Positions 1-12,968 of a stretch of DNA of 64,000 nt are shown here, in pieces (the stretch's first letter is position 1; each line of letters begins with the position of its first letter). The stretch covers positions 5,531,999 through 5,595,998 of the forward strand of contig NC_092565.1 of assembly GCF_037975245.1 (NCBI RefSeq), given 5' to 3'. This stretch comes from Apostichopus japonicus (Eukaryota; Echinodermata; Holothuroidea; Aspidochirotida; Stichopodidae). A program made the translations under genes and the position numbers. Below the pieces are notes generated by a model. The model saw only the letters and a program-made list of their open reading frames with translations. It did no database searches and was not told the origin of the DNA.

Positions 1-987
1 GTAAATTTGTTTTTACATTTGAGAATTCATCTTTTCAGTAAAAATATAATCAATTAGATCCTAACTTTCTTTGCTCATTTGTGGATCTTTTGATTTTTTG
101 ACTCCACCACGACTTTGTCCTTTAAAGCAATATCATGAATTCCAGATTAACAAGAAACTGCCAACATATAATTTCTCTCTCTCTCTCTATCGAGAGAGAG
201 ATAATTTTATAACCTTTTTTCTTCTTTTTGTTTATGCCAGAGTCATTTTTCATCGTTCATAGTCCAAATGTAGAAGTTTTACAAAGTTTACTGCAATACT
301 CAGTGAAACTGGCATAATCTACACAATTTTGCAATTAAATGATAACAATTTTTGGACTGTCCCTTTAATATCCTTTACTGTGTCGTACTTTGCCCTACCT
401 ATAGCTGGTTCATACGTAGTACATTGTGTGTTAAGAAGATATATATATATATGAAAATACAATAAATTGTATTTGATATAACTTCTTTTTTTTATAAATT
501 ATTTTCTAGTCCTCTCTTCTTTGTTGTTGTCATTTTATGCAGTACTGCTCAGTTTAAAAATAGTTGGATATTAATATGATCAGCTGTTAAATCCAGGAGT
601 TTTAATTCTAATAAGGTCTGCAATAAAGCGAAATTGTTAACGTAGTTACAAGGACAGACTGTACATAATAGTATACTACACACTTATGAATTGTTCGATA
701 TGGGACTCTCCCATTAAAATCCGCGATTCCAATAGTACAGCTGGTGTGCAATGTTCAGGCTTTACTGAACTTCAAACCAGTTAAACTTCATCGTATCAGC
801 TGACGTAATTTATTCCTTTTATTGTTTTTTTTGTGTCGGTGGAGGTGAAGATGTTTTGGTAGAAATGTATCGGAATGGAACAAAAGGACATTAAAAGCAA
901 CCAGGCAAAAAAAAGCTGACTGACTTAATTTGATTAAAACAATATTGTAGTCTCACATTAAGAAAACTTCTTTTCATTGGTGATAAT
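1..987. other. gene-free AT-rich stretch
   Basis: No exon-like open frame with splice signals is visible. The only structure noticed is a short CT/GA hairpin at about 175-202, where a CT run is followed by TATC and then GA repeats. Confidence 0.6.
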
Positions 988-1022
988 TTATATATATATA
1001 TATATATCTATCTAAATATATG

Positions 1023-1053
<31 letters not shown>

Positions 1054-1058
1054 ATATA
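988..1058. repeat. (TA)n microsatellite, interrupted
   Basis: An alternating TA tract with a few TATC and TAAA interruptions. It directly abuts the inverted repeat at 1059-1172. Confidence 0.95.
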
Positions 1059-1172
1059 GTAGAGAAAACCAGAGAAGTAATATATGACTCATAATTGACA
1101 AGTAAGGAGTAATGTTTTAGAAAATACTCTTTACTCCTTATTTGTCAATTATTTCTCTTGTTTTTCTCTAAT
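1059..1172. repeat. imperfect inverted repeat (foldback, MITE-like)
   Basis: The inner arms ATAATTGACAAGTAAGGAGT (from about 1091) and its near-complement ending near 1152 match at about 20 of 22 positions. The outer arms, AGAGAAAACCAGAGAAGTA and its near-complement, also pair. A small loop lies at about 1113-1128. The structure sits between two (TA)n tracts, as expected if a small element inserted into TA sequence. No coding capacity. Confidence 0.7.
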
Positions 1173-1204
1173 AATATTTTCTTTTGGAGTAACGTGGATT
1201 TCCT

Positions 1205-1209
<5 letters not shown>

Positions 1210-1248
<39 letters not shown>
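1210..1248. repeat. (TA)n microsatellite
   Basis: A near-pure alternating AT tract with one TG interruption near its 3' end. Confidence 0.95.
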
Positions 1249-2177
1249 CTTTGCTGATGAATATAATAGAGTTGCTTTCATGTAGTTAAAATGAAATTCT
1301 TCACATTGTTTTAATAGCTATAGCACCGAACCGGAGAGCCGGGGTCTCTTCGATCGTCCTTCATTCTTACTTTACTTGACTTAAAAAAACCATGATGTTA
1401 AAGAAAATGTTCTGGTTGGACGTGATCCGGTTTGCTCAACACGTCGGAACCAGCCAGCCCCCAGTCGGGGGGGGGGGCGGGGTATTCGGAGCCTTGGTTC
1501 AATGTACCTCCTTAAACGACTCTTGCTACACCTCTGTACTTAACATCTAAGCTTGAACTCTATGAACAATCCCAAGAATCCATTTTCTGTGTTCATTCAT
1601 GAAATCTGCTTGTAGCTTTTCTAATAGAATAATAAACGCTCATTAATATTTATAATCAACCCAATATTTATTCGGTTTTATTTAAGTTTAGTCGATATTG
1701 GCCACGTGTTATCCAAACAAATATTTATTCTGTGGCTTTTCTAGTAATACCGGATCTCATTGGTATAATAGAACACGTGAATAACTTCAGTTTAAGAATG
1801 CACATGATGTTTACACACTCAGTATATATATATATCATATGGTTGCCGTGGAGATGTCATGTCAGTTGGCGCGCAGACTCGATAACCTATAGGCTACATG
1901 GACTTGTATGTCTTTTGGCTAAGATTGCGTGTAGTATCGATTCCCTTTCTAAATAACTCGTGATACACATTTTGATCTAATATCGTCATGATCATAAGGT
2001 TGCAGTCTCGATGTAAAGGAGACTGCAGGAGCTGAGAGTGGAAATTCGTCTTGGTTTTGTGCCCAGGCGCTATATCTTGGGTGACTTTTCTTACAAAGTA
2101 TTAATCTAAGTAGGATAAAACATAGCAAACTGTATATCAACTAAAGATCCTGTGTAAGAGAATGTGTTGTAAAAGTA
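1249..2177. other. gene-free stretch
   Basis: Contains an 11-base G run near 1467. Short open frames at 1732-1956 (+) and 1949-2140 (-) lack splice context or recognisable domains. Nothing else is supported. Confidence 0.5.
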
Positions 2178-2222
2178 AGTTAACCTGACGTTTCGATCCT
2201 AGCAGGATCTTCTTCAGAGGCT
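2178..2222 (-). ncRNA. hammerhead-like ribozyme motif (possible Penelope/retroelement remnant)
   Basis: On the minus strand the order is TTAGCCT, CTGAAGA, a hairpin (GATCCT, GCT, AGGATC), GAAA, CGTC, AGGTTAA. CTGAAGA and GAAA match the two conserved hammerhead core strands. TTAGCCT and AGGTTAA can pair over 7 bp (one G-T wobble) as stem I. The short self-complementary ACGT would give a stem III only in a dimer. There is one extra A between the core and stem II compared with the consensus, so activity is doubtful. Minimal type I hammerheads are known in Penelope-like and related retroelements. No reverse transcriptase or GIY-YIG domain was found next to it. Confidence 0.35.
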
Positions 2223-4972
2223 AAAAAAAAGAAGAGTATTAATCTGTAGGGAAGCTTGTGGGGATCGGCATTAGTGAAAGTAAAACACAGGGATGTGACG
2301 AGGTAGTAGTGTTGGGCAACAGTGGTTAGATGGTCGCCATTTTGAATGACCTATACTCCCCCCCCCGTCCCCTTTTGTGTCTCGGAGGAGAATCAGTACT
2401 GACAACATGTGAGACTTACCTCAGAATCGTCGCTATTTCTTCAGTTAATTTTTCCTGGAGAGGGGCATAGATAATAGCTATATAGGTGTGAGCGTCTGGT
2501 TTCCAACAACCCTTCCCCCTTTCCGACCCACACCTCTGCCTCTGTGAACACTGTGCGCAACCACCATTTTATGTCATGGGAGACTAAAATGTTACGTCGT
2601 CTGAGGGAGGAGTCTTTGACAAATTTTGGTAGAATATATAGGGTGCTTGGATGCAAAAATCCGGGTGCTATATACGTTGAAACAATGTTGAATAATTTGT
2701 GACTGTTTATAGGTTGTACCGCACCTACGAGTCCTATTCGTATGCATATGTATATATAACGCGTTGCTACCACCAAATACATATCATAAATAATTAATAG
2801 GAATATATGGTCGTGCAAATGCAAAGGAAGGGGGGGGGGGGTTGAATGGCATCTAATCATATGAGAATGACTAAGAATGGAGTATTTTCGTTCAGTTCAA
2901 CGCGAAAATAGAATTTGTATTACTTTTGATGCTGTTTCGTTGTCTCATAGCATTTTCAAAAAGAAGTTGTTTTTTGTCTTAATTTTTACTTTATTTCGAT
3001 GCATATTACATGGCAGGTATAAGTTAAGCCGCCACAAATTAATATACCAGTGTGACTCACTCACGTGTAAACTGGATTACTTATTGTAAATTAGACTAAT
3101 TGTCTTTGTTTTCGCGGGTATTCCACTTCCTGCCTATATGCTTAATCCCTCGGCGAAACTCAACTTCTCAGAAATTGCGACATTTCGAGTGTCACAATAA
3201 AATAGGCCACGTAAAAATTAATCCCTTGACGCTTCGACATGTATATAACAATGTAGATAGCTTATTGGTATAGGGAAAAAAAGGAAGTAAAGCGATTTTA
3301 CAAAGATGTAAATTACTTACTAAATTTTAGATATAGAGTGGAATTTAATAGCTACGGCAAATATTACTTAAGTAAATATACGTATATGGAGTTATTTGTA
3401 AGTACTCATCGATTTAGGGTTGAGATATCCACAAAGAAAAGGGAAGGGGGGGAGGGGGATTAGGGCACATCTACTTCCAAGTTTTGTTCAACGTCCCGCG
3501 CAAAAATATAGTAACATGAAATGTTAAACGAAGATTAGGCCTAACCACTGTACAGTATGACCTTTTGTTTTGAAAATAATACTAAAATCTGGAGTGTTTT
3601 AAACTCCAGAATTAGATTTATTTGATCTATCTGTGGTTTGATTGCTTTGACTATAGACTTCAGCACCGTTTGCTCATACATAACGAGCCTTGATTCTGAC
3701 CAAAGCTTTGTAAGAAAATCATAGCTTAGACCTATATAGACTTAGACCTTATTAAATTCGAATCATATTTTCGATTTTTCTTTATTTGGTACTAACATGT
3801 TAAATCCTATCATCACGCCATTTCGTTGGCTTGACTTATTATTATTATTTTGAATTTCCGCTTTGCTTCTTGTATGTAGGTATAATATTCAATTAATTTG
3901 AAAGGTACTTGTGGGGAGGGGAGGGGCGACGGAGTTTGTATTTTTACAATACAATCAAAACACTGTAATCATTAGACATACTTTAAAATATTTATATATG
4001 GTGAAGACATGTAATTTGAAATGAAAAATATTTTAACCTCATGAACTGCATCGTTATAATAATATTTTGCCACAGAATAAACAATTCCAGCTCAATGATG
4101 ATAAATACTATAGATTTGTGGGAAGAATAAATGCCTTTCGCATTCGTTTGATGACCCACGAATAGACTAAAGAACTATAGTAAAGCATCTCTCGGTCAAT
4201 TTCGTTCGTCCTTGTAACCCCGGGGACACCTACGTCACCAGATTCCTTTTGTTTTGAAGTCTTCATGTTTCCTTACACTGTATCTTATGCCATATTTCCC
4301 GGCGCCTACCCCCCCCCCACCACTGCACCCCTTAATCGGCTCTGGGTCTGCGACCCTCTCTCTCGTCTGGTTTCCCTTATAATCCCCAATTACCTCTAAA
4401 GGTAGGCTAACACTCTACGCGTATAGTATTCGTCTTAGTAACTTCTCTCTCCTGTTGCTGTTGGACAGTTTAAAGAAAGAGACATAAAGAGAAAAGTTCT
4501 CAACATAAACATTTCGCAAAAGGGTCGATTTGTAGAGCAGATTTGGCACAAATCTGTACTATGATATAGAGACCATACCATTATTACAGTAATGTGTAAG
4601 TCCGCCTGGAATTTGGTTAACCCATCGTCGTAAAACAGTCCTAATTTCGACCTAATGTGGTGACTTTTTTTATGGCATGGGTGCAGTGTTCATCATTCCT
4701 TCTTATGTTATGGATGTTGAAGAGGATGAAATTAAGCTTCTTTTGTTCGTAACACCACAAAGCATCTGGCAACGGTTGAAACTTTCGACACCCCATGTTA
4801 AGCACTAGAACTGCAGGTACCAGTAGCGAATAAAACACCTGCGGCACTAGTACTTAGAATAGAGCGAACGAAACGTGGGAGATGAAATTTGCTAACTTCG
4901 ACTTGATATCTGTTCGGCTCCTGATTATTATCCTGCAATGTCATTGGGTTGGCTAGATCTGCGTAAAATTCT

Positions 4973-5004
<32 letters not shown>

Positions 5005-8000
5005 TATTGAGAGCATCAGTTGGAAAGAGAGACAGAGATAGAAGATGGATAGAAAGTCGAACAAAACACATAGTTTCGTTTTACAAATGTATAGTATTGA
5101 ATATTCAAAAGAAAGTTATGGATCATTGAATTATAATTTTGCGTATATAGCAAAATCATGTGTACTAACAAAACTTCCTTTCTCGTCGAAACACAAACAA
5201 ACATACATACATACACCATACAAATATACATACAAAACGTTTGTGGGTATGCCGGTACTGACATATGCATCGTATTGCAGTGTCTCTAACTATAAGTGTA
5301 GTACTGTTTATAAGGCACCGCAAATAATTTGAATGTCTATAATTGCCGACTTTGGACTACCATGCATATAAGCCATGTTTTCTAGTGAACCGTACATATT
5401 ACGCATGCGCATTTCTCCCTTTTTTCGACTCCTAGACGGCATGCAGCAACTTTCATAAGGGAAAGAAAAGAAAACTAATAGTTAAAAATTCTGTTCATAA
5501 TTAATGCATTTTGTTTTTATTCTCTTTCCAAATATCAACCTTTCTTCTTTTTGGCGACAGCTGCACGGGTGTCGATTCAATATACTCAACCGCTTTTATC
5601 AGATAAGAAAAAAATAAATCACCATAATTTTCGTTCAAACCTTGTTTTTTTTGTTATCAAATAATTATGTAAATCTACCAAAAAAATTGTTTTATATATG
5701 TTGTGCCACGTTGCACTTTTAAGCATTTGTATGGTAGAAATAAAATAGTTTTTTTTTTTTAGGATTTTATTTTTTACCATGGCTTGATGAGACCTTCGTG
5801 TTACTGTTCGAAAATACCAGTAGATTAAAGATGATTATCGAAGCGAATAGATATGAGAAATAACAACGAACGGTGACTAAGCACTCTGTCGCCATACGTT
5901 GATGAAAATGCGGGTATGTTTGTAAACCAGACTAAAAACGAAAGAAAATCGTCAACTAGTTACGATGGATTTAGAAACCGCTAAAACAGAACCCGTGACT
6001 ACATATTATAGGTAAAAGGCACCCTAGTAGCCATAGCATGGAAATGAATGTGGTGTATAGTGAACGATAGTATATTGGAGGGGAGCTGGTAGGGGGTGGG
6101 GTGGGGGATCCGAGGAAGATAATACAGAAATATCGAGGTCCTTCATAAGCATAATATGTTTCAGTTTTATATACTTTATGTGGAGAGTCGGGATGGGGGA
6201 GGCGCTGTAGGCAGAGTGTCAGATTTGAATGAAAACAGTGAAAAAAAATGTTTGACATCGTTTTAGCTAGCTCCATCGAGTTAGAAAATGGATGAAGGTC
6301 TTTAAATCTAAGCATTTAAGTAGATAATTATTACCTTGTATTTTCTCCAGCAGATCGCATTGGAATCATGATCGGCCACGTAACTGAAGAATAGATCAGA
6401 TTACATATTTTGTTTGCCTACTTAATACAAAACACTTGATACATATCATAACATTTTATTACCTTAGCTATATCTTTGTGAACGTCATTTGATCTTTTGC
6501 CAGTCTCTATTGCAGGGAAGTTGATTTGATGCATACCTTATGATTCTTAAATTTTTTTTAGTTTTGTCTTTTGGGTTATAGTTCAAAGTTCAACAATGCA
6601 TCATCATTGGTCTAATGAGTCATATGAGGCAACTATAAAAAAAAAAAAAGACTTGAAATAGCTAACAAAGATCGTCTTCCATCTGGAAGATTATCACGTG
6701 CTTAATGTACCTTGACACACACACACTTTATGATTTACAGTCTTTTTATTTTTCGCTGTAATGGAGAAAGTGTTTTGAAAATGCTGAATATAAATGATTT
6801 GAACTTCTTTATTACATGAACTTATTATGGTATTGGTTTCTGTGGCAACACTGTTAACACCGGAAACTATACGGTATGAATAGAAAAACAAAGAAAAAGA
6901 TTAAACGGTTTCCGATCCTACCCCCTCCCCCGCCCCGCCCCGCCCCTCCCACCTGCCCACTCTTCTCATTGGAACGCATTATCGTTCTAATATTAAAACC
7001 TTTGGATAAATGTATGTCGTATTTTCGTTGCATAAAAGCCATCAAAAGAGAGAAAAAATATACTCGAGAGAAAAAGGGCGATCATTTGCCTATTGTTTGT
7101 AATATAGGCAAAAAAAAGTACACGAAGTATAGTTGTATCCTGCAACAATTAGTACATTCATGTACGTATAGTAAAATTTGAGCTCACAGACATTTATATA
7201 TATATATATATATGCAAGCGGAATATGTAGGCTTTGCTAACCAAACATAATTACATATTGCCTGCAAACAGCAATTTCACAGACTTTCTAGATATTTTGT
7301 TGTAAACCGTATCTTTAATGACTCGTGTGAAGAGCACAGAGGTTGTAAAATTGCCCATAATTATTGCTAATTATCGTATTTTGCGACAGCAATCAACAGA
7401 CGGAGGAGGGAGGGAGATTAAAACAAAAAAACGCGCGAGAACCATATATGCGTTGAAGCGATAAAAAGATGTATATTCTGAAAGTATTCTCGTTTTTCTC
7501 CACAAATCGATTAATCATGTCTATAGTTGAACCACACAGAGATGATTCGCTCTTAATTACTGGTAACAGATATGAACTGATCTCAATTTGCGACTTTTTT
7601 TTTTAAATTTTTGTTTTGAATTAGTTTCTCTTCAGTAATTTTAATACTTGTTTGTGTTATAGAATGGACAATGTATATACCAAGTATATTTCACGTTGTG
7701 GGGAATGTGTATATTGGTCAATATGCAGACTATGCACTTATGAGACCGTGACTATAACTACTAGGAGGAATGGGTCGAAATATATACATGCAGATAGTTA
7801 ATTACAAACTTCATTTGCCTACAGTTCACGGCTGTAAACATGATACGGAAAAAACCTGAAAAAAAAATGTCTAAAATGTCCAATTCGACAGGAATCAGTT
7901 GCCGCGACCTGTGGGAAGTATAGGTTCGGCCAAGTCCCACTGTCGCTGCCGAAAAGAGTTGTGCGCGCAGTACATGTTTTCAGTAACTTGTGATAGCGAA

Positions 8001-9576
8001 GGGGAGGGGAAAGGAGGGAAGGGGAGGGAGGGGAGGGATGTGAGGAACCTGGCATGCACGTAAGTTTAAGAGTACAATGTTTCCTTTTTTTAAGCGGAAT
8101 ACAGACGAGAAAGGACCACCGTTAACCGCTTAGTTCTTTTTTTTTTGATAGTGTAAACCAGTTAACTGGTTAACTCTTTGGGCGATTAATCGGTTATCCG
8201 TAAGCCAAAGTTGCCCCCCCCCCCCGTTACTGGATCTTTTTGCGGAAGATTCAAGTTAAATGTTTTCACTATTATTCACACATAGCATTAACCGAAACAA
8301 AAGATATTCAGTGATGCAAAATCCTACACATAAATACTCGTTCCGATCCCAAACTATTTGAAAATCACATCATATTTGAGCTCTTTAGCTCCGCGTATTA
8401 ACTTAAGTGGCAACACTATTTTTCATACATACACGGGTAAAGTACGTAAACGTAAGAAGATCGCCAGTCTATATGCAGGCATGCGCACTATAACTACCTA
8501 AAATGTCCGTAAGACACGTGTACTTCAATTTCAAGGTATCCAAACGTGTATGCTAACTTCAACACATTGATCTTCTTGAACATAATACTCGATGCAGAAA
8601 CCTAAGCCGAAAAGAACGTTTAACTTCCGTCGTAAAATGAAAAAACCTATATAGCAATTTTAAGAATATGAAAATATCAACAGTTTTGTGCCCAAATATG
8701 CCAGAAAGTTGGCAATTAATAGTCATGATCTTGTATAATTGTATGTTTAGACTGATCTGTAGACTAAATAGATTTATAAAATTTACAATATCTCGGAATA
8801 TTTTACTTAAGTCATAGGCTCACATATGAGTCTGTATATGCCTATAATGTAAATGTTAAATACAATATGATTGCTGCCCGTTAAAACATGCACATATACT
8901 GTAATGCATATTTCACTTTAAAAGAATATAAGCTATCCCCATCCAGCCAATTTTATTTTTTCAAATGTTTTAACTAACTGATTACATGGGGTTGTCAACA
9001 TGGGTATAAAGTTTTTTTACATTTTTATTATTCATTTCTCGTACAAGCGTACCGTAATGCATAATATTAATTTTTATAATTTAAACGTATTTTGCTGAAG
9101 AAAGTTCTTAGGCCTGTTAGGCCACATCACTAATACAAACATACTCTGGCGGCTGTTTAGTTCTAACAGTCTCCGATTTGAAGGCAATGTATACACTATA
9201 ACACAAACATATACACTACGTAGTACTATGCCATATTTACATATGAAAAAATATAACTACCATTTGACTTATTCTGAAGCATAGAAAACCGTGAAATGTA
9301 GGCTAAATGTTACATTTTATCTCACGTAGTAGAAACAAATATGTAGATTATATTGGGAGGGGGGGGGGGGGAGCGGGTTGGGCGGGTAAGGTTAAGTAAG
9401 AAGGAAAGTGTTTTTAAAAAAAAACAAGAGTGAAATAACTCAAAAAGATCTAGCTTTCACAAATTTAAATTTACACCTAGGCTATAAATTGGGAATAAAT
9501 GAGCATAACAGAATAGGTTAACTTACCACAGCGGCTGGTATGTGTGTTGGCTTTTATTCAGTTGCGCCTTTAAATT
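2223..9576. other. gene-poor stretch with simple repeats
   Basis: No exon could be supported. A 139-codon open frame at 2441-2860 (-) has no recognised domain. Simple sequence includes a G run near 2829, (GA)n at about 4978-5005, a C-rich tract at 6921-6960, (TA)n at 7196-7213, a purine G-rich tract at 7997-8038, a C run at 8214-8225 and a 13-base G run at 9359-9371. A 21-bp hairpin lies near 3590 (CTGGAGT and ACTCCAG). A 16-bp palindrome, AACCAGTTAACTGGTT, lies near 8157. Confidence 0.5.
7997..8038 (+). repeat. G-rich purine tract, potential G-quadruplex
   Basis: Repeated GGGG/GGG blocks are separated by single A or AA/AAA, giving more than four G runs on one strand. No adjacent gene is supported, so any role is unknown. 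Confidence 0.6.
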
Positions 9577-9969
9577 TCAGTGCTTGTCCAAGGCTAAAAC
9601 TTTCGATGAAAATGAGGTAAAAAAACACAAAAAATTGGGTGTCACCTTGCATGCTATGGTATTTTTTTTCGGTAACATATGTTCTCGTCTGGTATGAAGC
9701 CATCTGCTTCCAATCTCGAACCATCGGTGAAATATATACCGATGTTTAAACCGAGGAGAGATAACCATATACCAGTAGAAGTTGGACGTATACTGCCGTA
9801 GACTTCTTATCTTTGATTTGAAATGATGATGATGATGGTGGTGGTTGCTACCCATAGCCACCGAAGCGTAGGCCTCTGATGTGGTAATTAGCGAACACGC
9901 TACAACGGCATACAAAAAAAGACGCGCGTCCTGTTGTATGAGCGTGTAAGCAGCTTTGCTTGCATGCAT
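9577..9969 (-). CDS. hypothetical His-rich, possibly secreted protein (ORF or first exon)
   Basis: A 130-codon frame opening with ATG at 9967-9969. Residues about 17-34 are hydrophobic (LFLYAVVACSLITT) and end near a small-residue SEAYA site, resembling a signal peptide. Seven consecutive histidines follow at about residue 43, then a basic, aromatic region with RR and KK dibasic sites. Base composition is more balanced than the flanks. The frame may be one exon: GT donors are possible inside it (for example after TACTG), and the last residues may be intronic. No family was recognised. It could be a chance frame, because the His run comes from a CAT/CAC repeat. Confidence 0.25.
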   Translation of the reverse strand: MHASKAAYTLIQQDARLFLYAVVACSLITTSEAYASVAMGSNHHHHHHHFKSKIRSLRQYTSNFYWYMVISPRFKHRYIFHRWFEIGSRWLHTRREHMLPKKNTIACKVTPNFLCFFTSFSSKVLALDKH

Positions 9970-12255
9970 TATGGCAGTTTGATTAATTCCGGCGTTCGGA
10001 GGCAGAATAATTTTAGTGCGGGTATAAAGGAAAATTTCAAACTTATTTTGAAGGGTATAGTGTAGGAAACCTTAATTAAAATGTAGGCTTTAGTTTTCTA
10101 ATATATAGTAAGTATTGGCGTAGTATTGAAGAGGACAATTACTTGTGTTTCATACACAATCTTGGTTTGCTTTGTAAGAACAACTAGGGACAAAGGGGGT
10201 GAGGGGGGGGGGACGGGGGATATATATAGAAAACAAGATGAAACACTATAGCATTTGGATTGCGATACACTCTTTTCAAGTACACAGTGTAACTTGAAAA
10301 CTATACATTGCATATATTTATAATGTAATGAATATAATATATATATATATATATAAATAAATATATATATATAGATATATATATATATATACATAGATAT
10401 ATATATATATGCATGGTATTTGTCATGTCATGGTATTTTTAAGAGCATTAAAGAGCATTTAAGAGCTATGTGTCAAAAATATAGTCAAACAAGCCAGGAT
10501 TAAGAATGTGACGTAATTCAGTACATGATACCAGCTATTTATCCATACAGCAGTATCAGCAGTATCAGTATCAAGTATCATAGGCTATAAATATACCAAA
10601 ATCACTTAGAATGTCCACGTATAAGTCGGTAGATTGATTTTTTATCAAAATTCGTAAATATTTATTTAGCACAAACTTGCGTTTAGACCTCCGAAATCAC
10701 CATTTGACGTCTAAACTTTTGTTTTTGTATCCTCGCGGAGGACCAAAGACACACTACCCCCTCCCCTACACAAAAGTCGCATTCAGCGACCACACAGCCA
10801 CACCCCTCTTTTTGATCTACCTACATCTTGTCTGTAAAATTTCATAGACCTACCAAAATCATTCGTTGGAAAATTGGAAATCCCCTCCCCCCCCCCTCCA
10901 CCCCGACACATAAGCACATGCAAACACATTTGAAATCGCGTTCACGTCACTGCGGATAAACAGAAATTATTATTGTAGACTTAATTATGACATTTACGGC
11001 AGCAGTGGTATAGTTTTTGCAAAACATAGCCGTTATCTCGTGGAGGTGAATTTTTTGGCGTTCCATGTATAGGCTTATCCTACAAGTAACACTTATTATG
11101 TAATATTTGCGCCTATCATAAAAGCGACGATGAACAAGAAAAGTCATGTATTTTCTCGAGGTTCAGGAACCACGTGTTACGACATTTTTGTAAAAGTAGC
11201 AGACAAAGGGCCCAATTAGTCTGCACTATTATAAATATATATACTCTAACATACACCATATCTGACTTACCCATTAATCATTGTAAACGAACAGTATACT
11301 ACTACTAAAAAAAAAAAAAATGCGGGAAAGAGACATGTTTCTGTATAGACTTTGTGGCTCATTATTATATTTAAGAAATGATATCGTCATTTAAATTGAA
11401 AACGTTTAAATATTTGATCAAACAAATGAGCGGGTCGATTTCGTCGAAGTTATTCAGTCCTTTGCTTTCCGTTTCAATTAACTTTGTCATAAAGTTTTAT
11501 TAATTAATGTTAAAGTAACAGGGTAGTTAAATGATAGTTTTAAACTTGAATCAACTATAAGTCTTGTTGGCCAAAAAGCATTGAAATGTATATACAAAAA
11601 AAATATTAAAAAAAATGCTACAGCGAACTTGCTTATTTCAAAATAGAGAAGAAAAAGTGATTGATTCAAATCTATATGAGTTACTTATACATTGTGTAGG
11701 CTCCGGAAAATTGTTTCACACGTAAGTTGGGTGAGTAGCATAATTTGCGTTTTGATATTATCTATATTTACAGAAAATTTACGTATTACATGCATGACTA
11801 TAGCCTGAATTACCATCGAAGGGGCAGGTAGTGCTATAAACATAAAAAATAAAAGAATGTAGAAAAATCCAATGGGCTTCAAATTATACATCATGCCAAT
11901 ATACAGTTTAATATATAGTCTTAACAGATATTCCGGCGGTTGAAGTTAATTCCGTAGCAAAATTCCTGAAAAGTTTCTACAACTTTAGGTCAAACCATAT
12001 CCACATAGCATTTACTTATCGCGAAGATTTTTTGGGTGAGACCATTTTGCGATTGCATCTGGCAACAGAGAAGAATGAATGATGTCATCACAGCAATTTA
12101 GTGGAAATGTCTTTGTGTTTTTTTTTTTATTGTTGTAATATTTAAGTCAATTATCCAAAGAGGTAAATAAAATTTTCAACAAAAAAACAAAATGAAGAAA
12201 AGTTGCTTTGGGTGAAATTGGAACTTCGCGTGACGGAGGTTATTAAAAGTTCAAA
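9970..12255. other. gene-free stretch
   Basis: Contains (TA)n at 10333-10411, several C-rich tracts at about 10755-10900 and A/T homopolymers. Short frames at 10947-11147, 11487-11669 and 11685-11894 (-) show no domain or splice context. Confidence 0.5.
10333..10411. repeat. (TA)n microsatellite, interrupted
   Basis: Alternating AT with TAAATAAA and TAGATA interruptions. It produces spurious Tyr-Ile open frames on both strands. Confidence 0.95.
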
Positions 12256-12268
12256 AGGTCAAAGGTCA
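12256..12268 (+). promoter_or_regulatory. DR1 nuclear-receptor half-site repeat
   Basis: AGGTCA A AGGTCA is a perfect direct repeat with a one-base spacer, the consensus for RXR/HNF4-type receptors. It lies about 650 bp upstream of the putative signal-peptide exon at 12923. Binding is inference. Confidence 0.35.
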
Positions 12269-12390
12269 AACTAAGTAATCAATCTTGAGACAAGAAACAA
12301 ATAATAACAATTTTGTGGATTTTTTTTTTGCATTGATTAAGTTCAAGATAAGTGTTACATTTGGCTGCCACTGAAAGATCTCTTTTAAAA

Positions 12391-12402
12391 CTTTATATAA
12401 AG
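12391..12402 (+). promoter_or_regulatory. possible TATA box
   Basis: CTTTATATAAAG sits in otherwise mixed sequence about 530 bp upstream of the ATG at 12923. It is palindromic, so it cannot give strand by itself, and no transcription start evidence is available. Confidence 0.2.
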
Positions 12403-12922
12403 AGGGAGCCATCAACTTCCTGCTACCGAACGTGATTAGTCATTAACCGGAACAAAGCCAGGTAGAAATACTGGCATGTATCAATCAAACTAAGGCTATA
12501 GAGGGACACAGGACAAAGGGATGGACCATGCATGATGTCTTTGTAGTATCGTACCCATTCTGCTATCTCATGTCGTTCAGACATCTTGCGGTGACCGCGC
12601 TCACGTATTTTTATACCATATACGGGTACCTTCTTCACGTGACGAATACGCGTGCATAGGACTATGTAAAGTATAGGCCAACAATAGGCTTCGGCCTTTG
12701 TTGGACGATAAACTTCATCTCATTATAGCCCGAATGAGTGATTGAAAGTGTATTTAGGAGGAGAACAACTCGCAAAGCTAACTTTAACAACTCCAAGGGC
12801 ATCCGACGATGTAGAATTCAATTGAATTAAATGACAAATAAGAATTACATATGTAGTCTATATATATCATTCTCATGCATGGTTGATTTATATTGCTAAT
12901 AAGACCACGTTGTCTTTAAACG

Positions 12923-12968
12923 ATGAACCTAGGCTTAGTTTTAGTTGTGATATTTCTTAGTTCAAGAG
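12923..12968 (+). CDS. putative signal-peptide first exon of a secreted protein
   Basis: ATG at 12923 opens a 15-residue hydrophobic stretch, MNLGLVLVVIFLSSR. It ends in AGAG followed by GTAAGA, a strong splice donor in phase 1. This layout, a short hydrophobic leader exon with a phase-1 donor, is the same as in the two LDLa genes of this window, but here it is on the plus strand. No downstream partner exon was identified, so the gene is incomplete or the exon is fortuitous. A DR1 motif and a TATA-like site lie upstream. Confidence 0.3.

Noticed and set aside
2441-2860. 139-codon open frame on the minus strand
   Set aside because: No recognisable domain. The start is Pro/Leu/His-rich from a C-rich tract, and there is no splice or promoter context. 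It could be a retroelement fragment, but no motif supports that.
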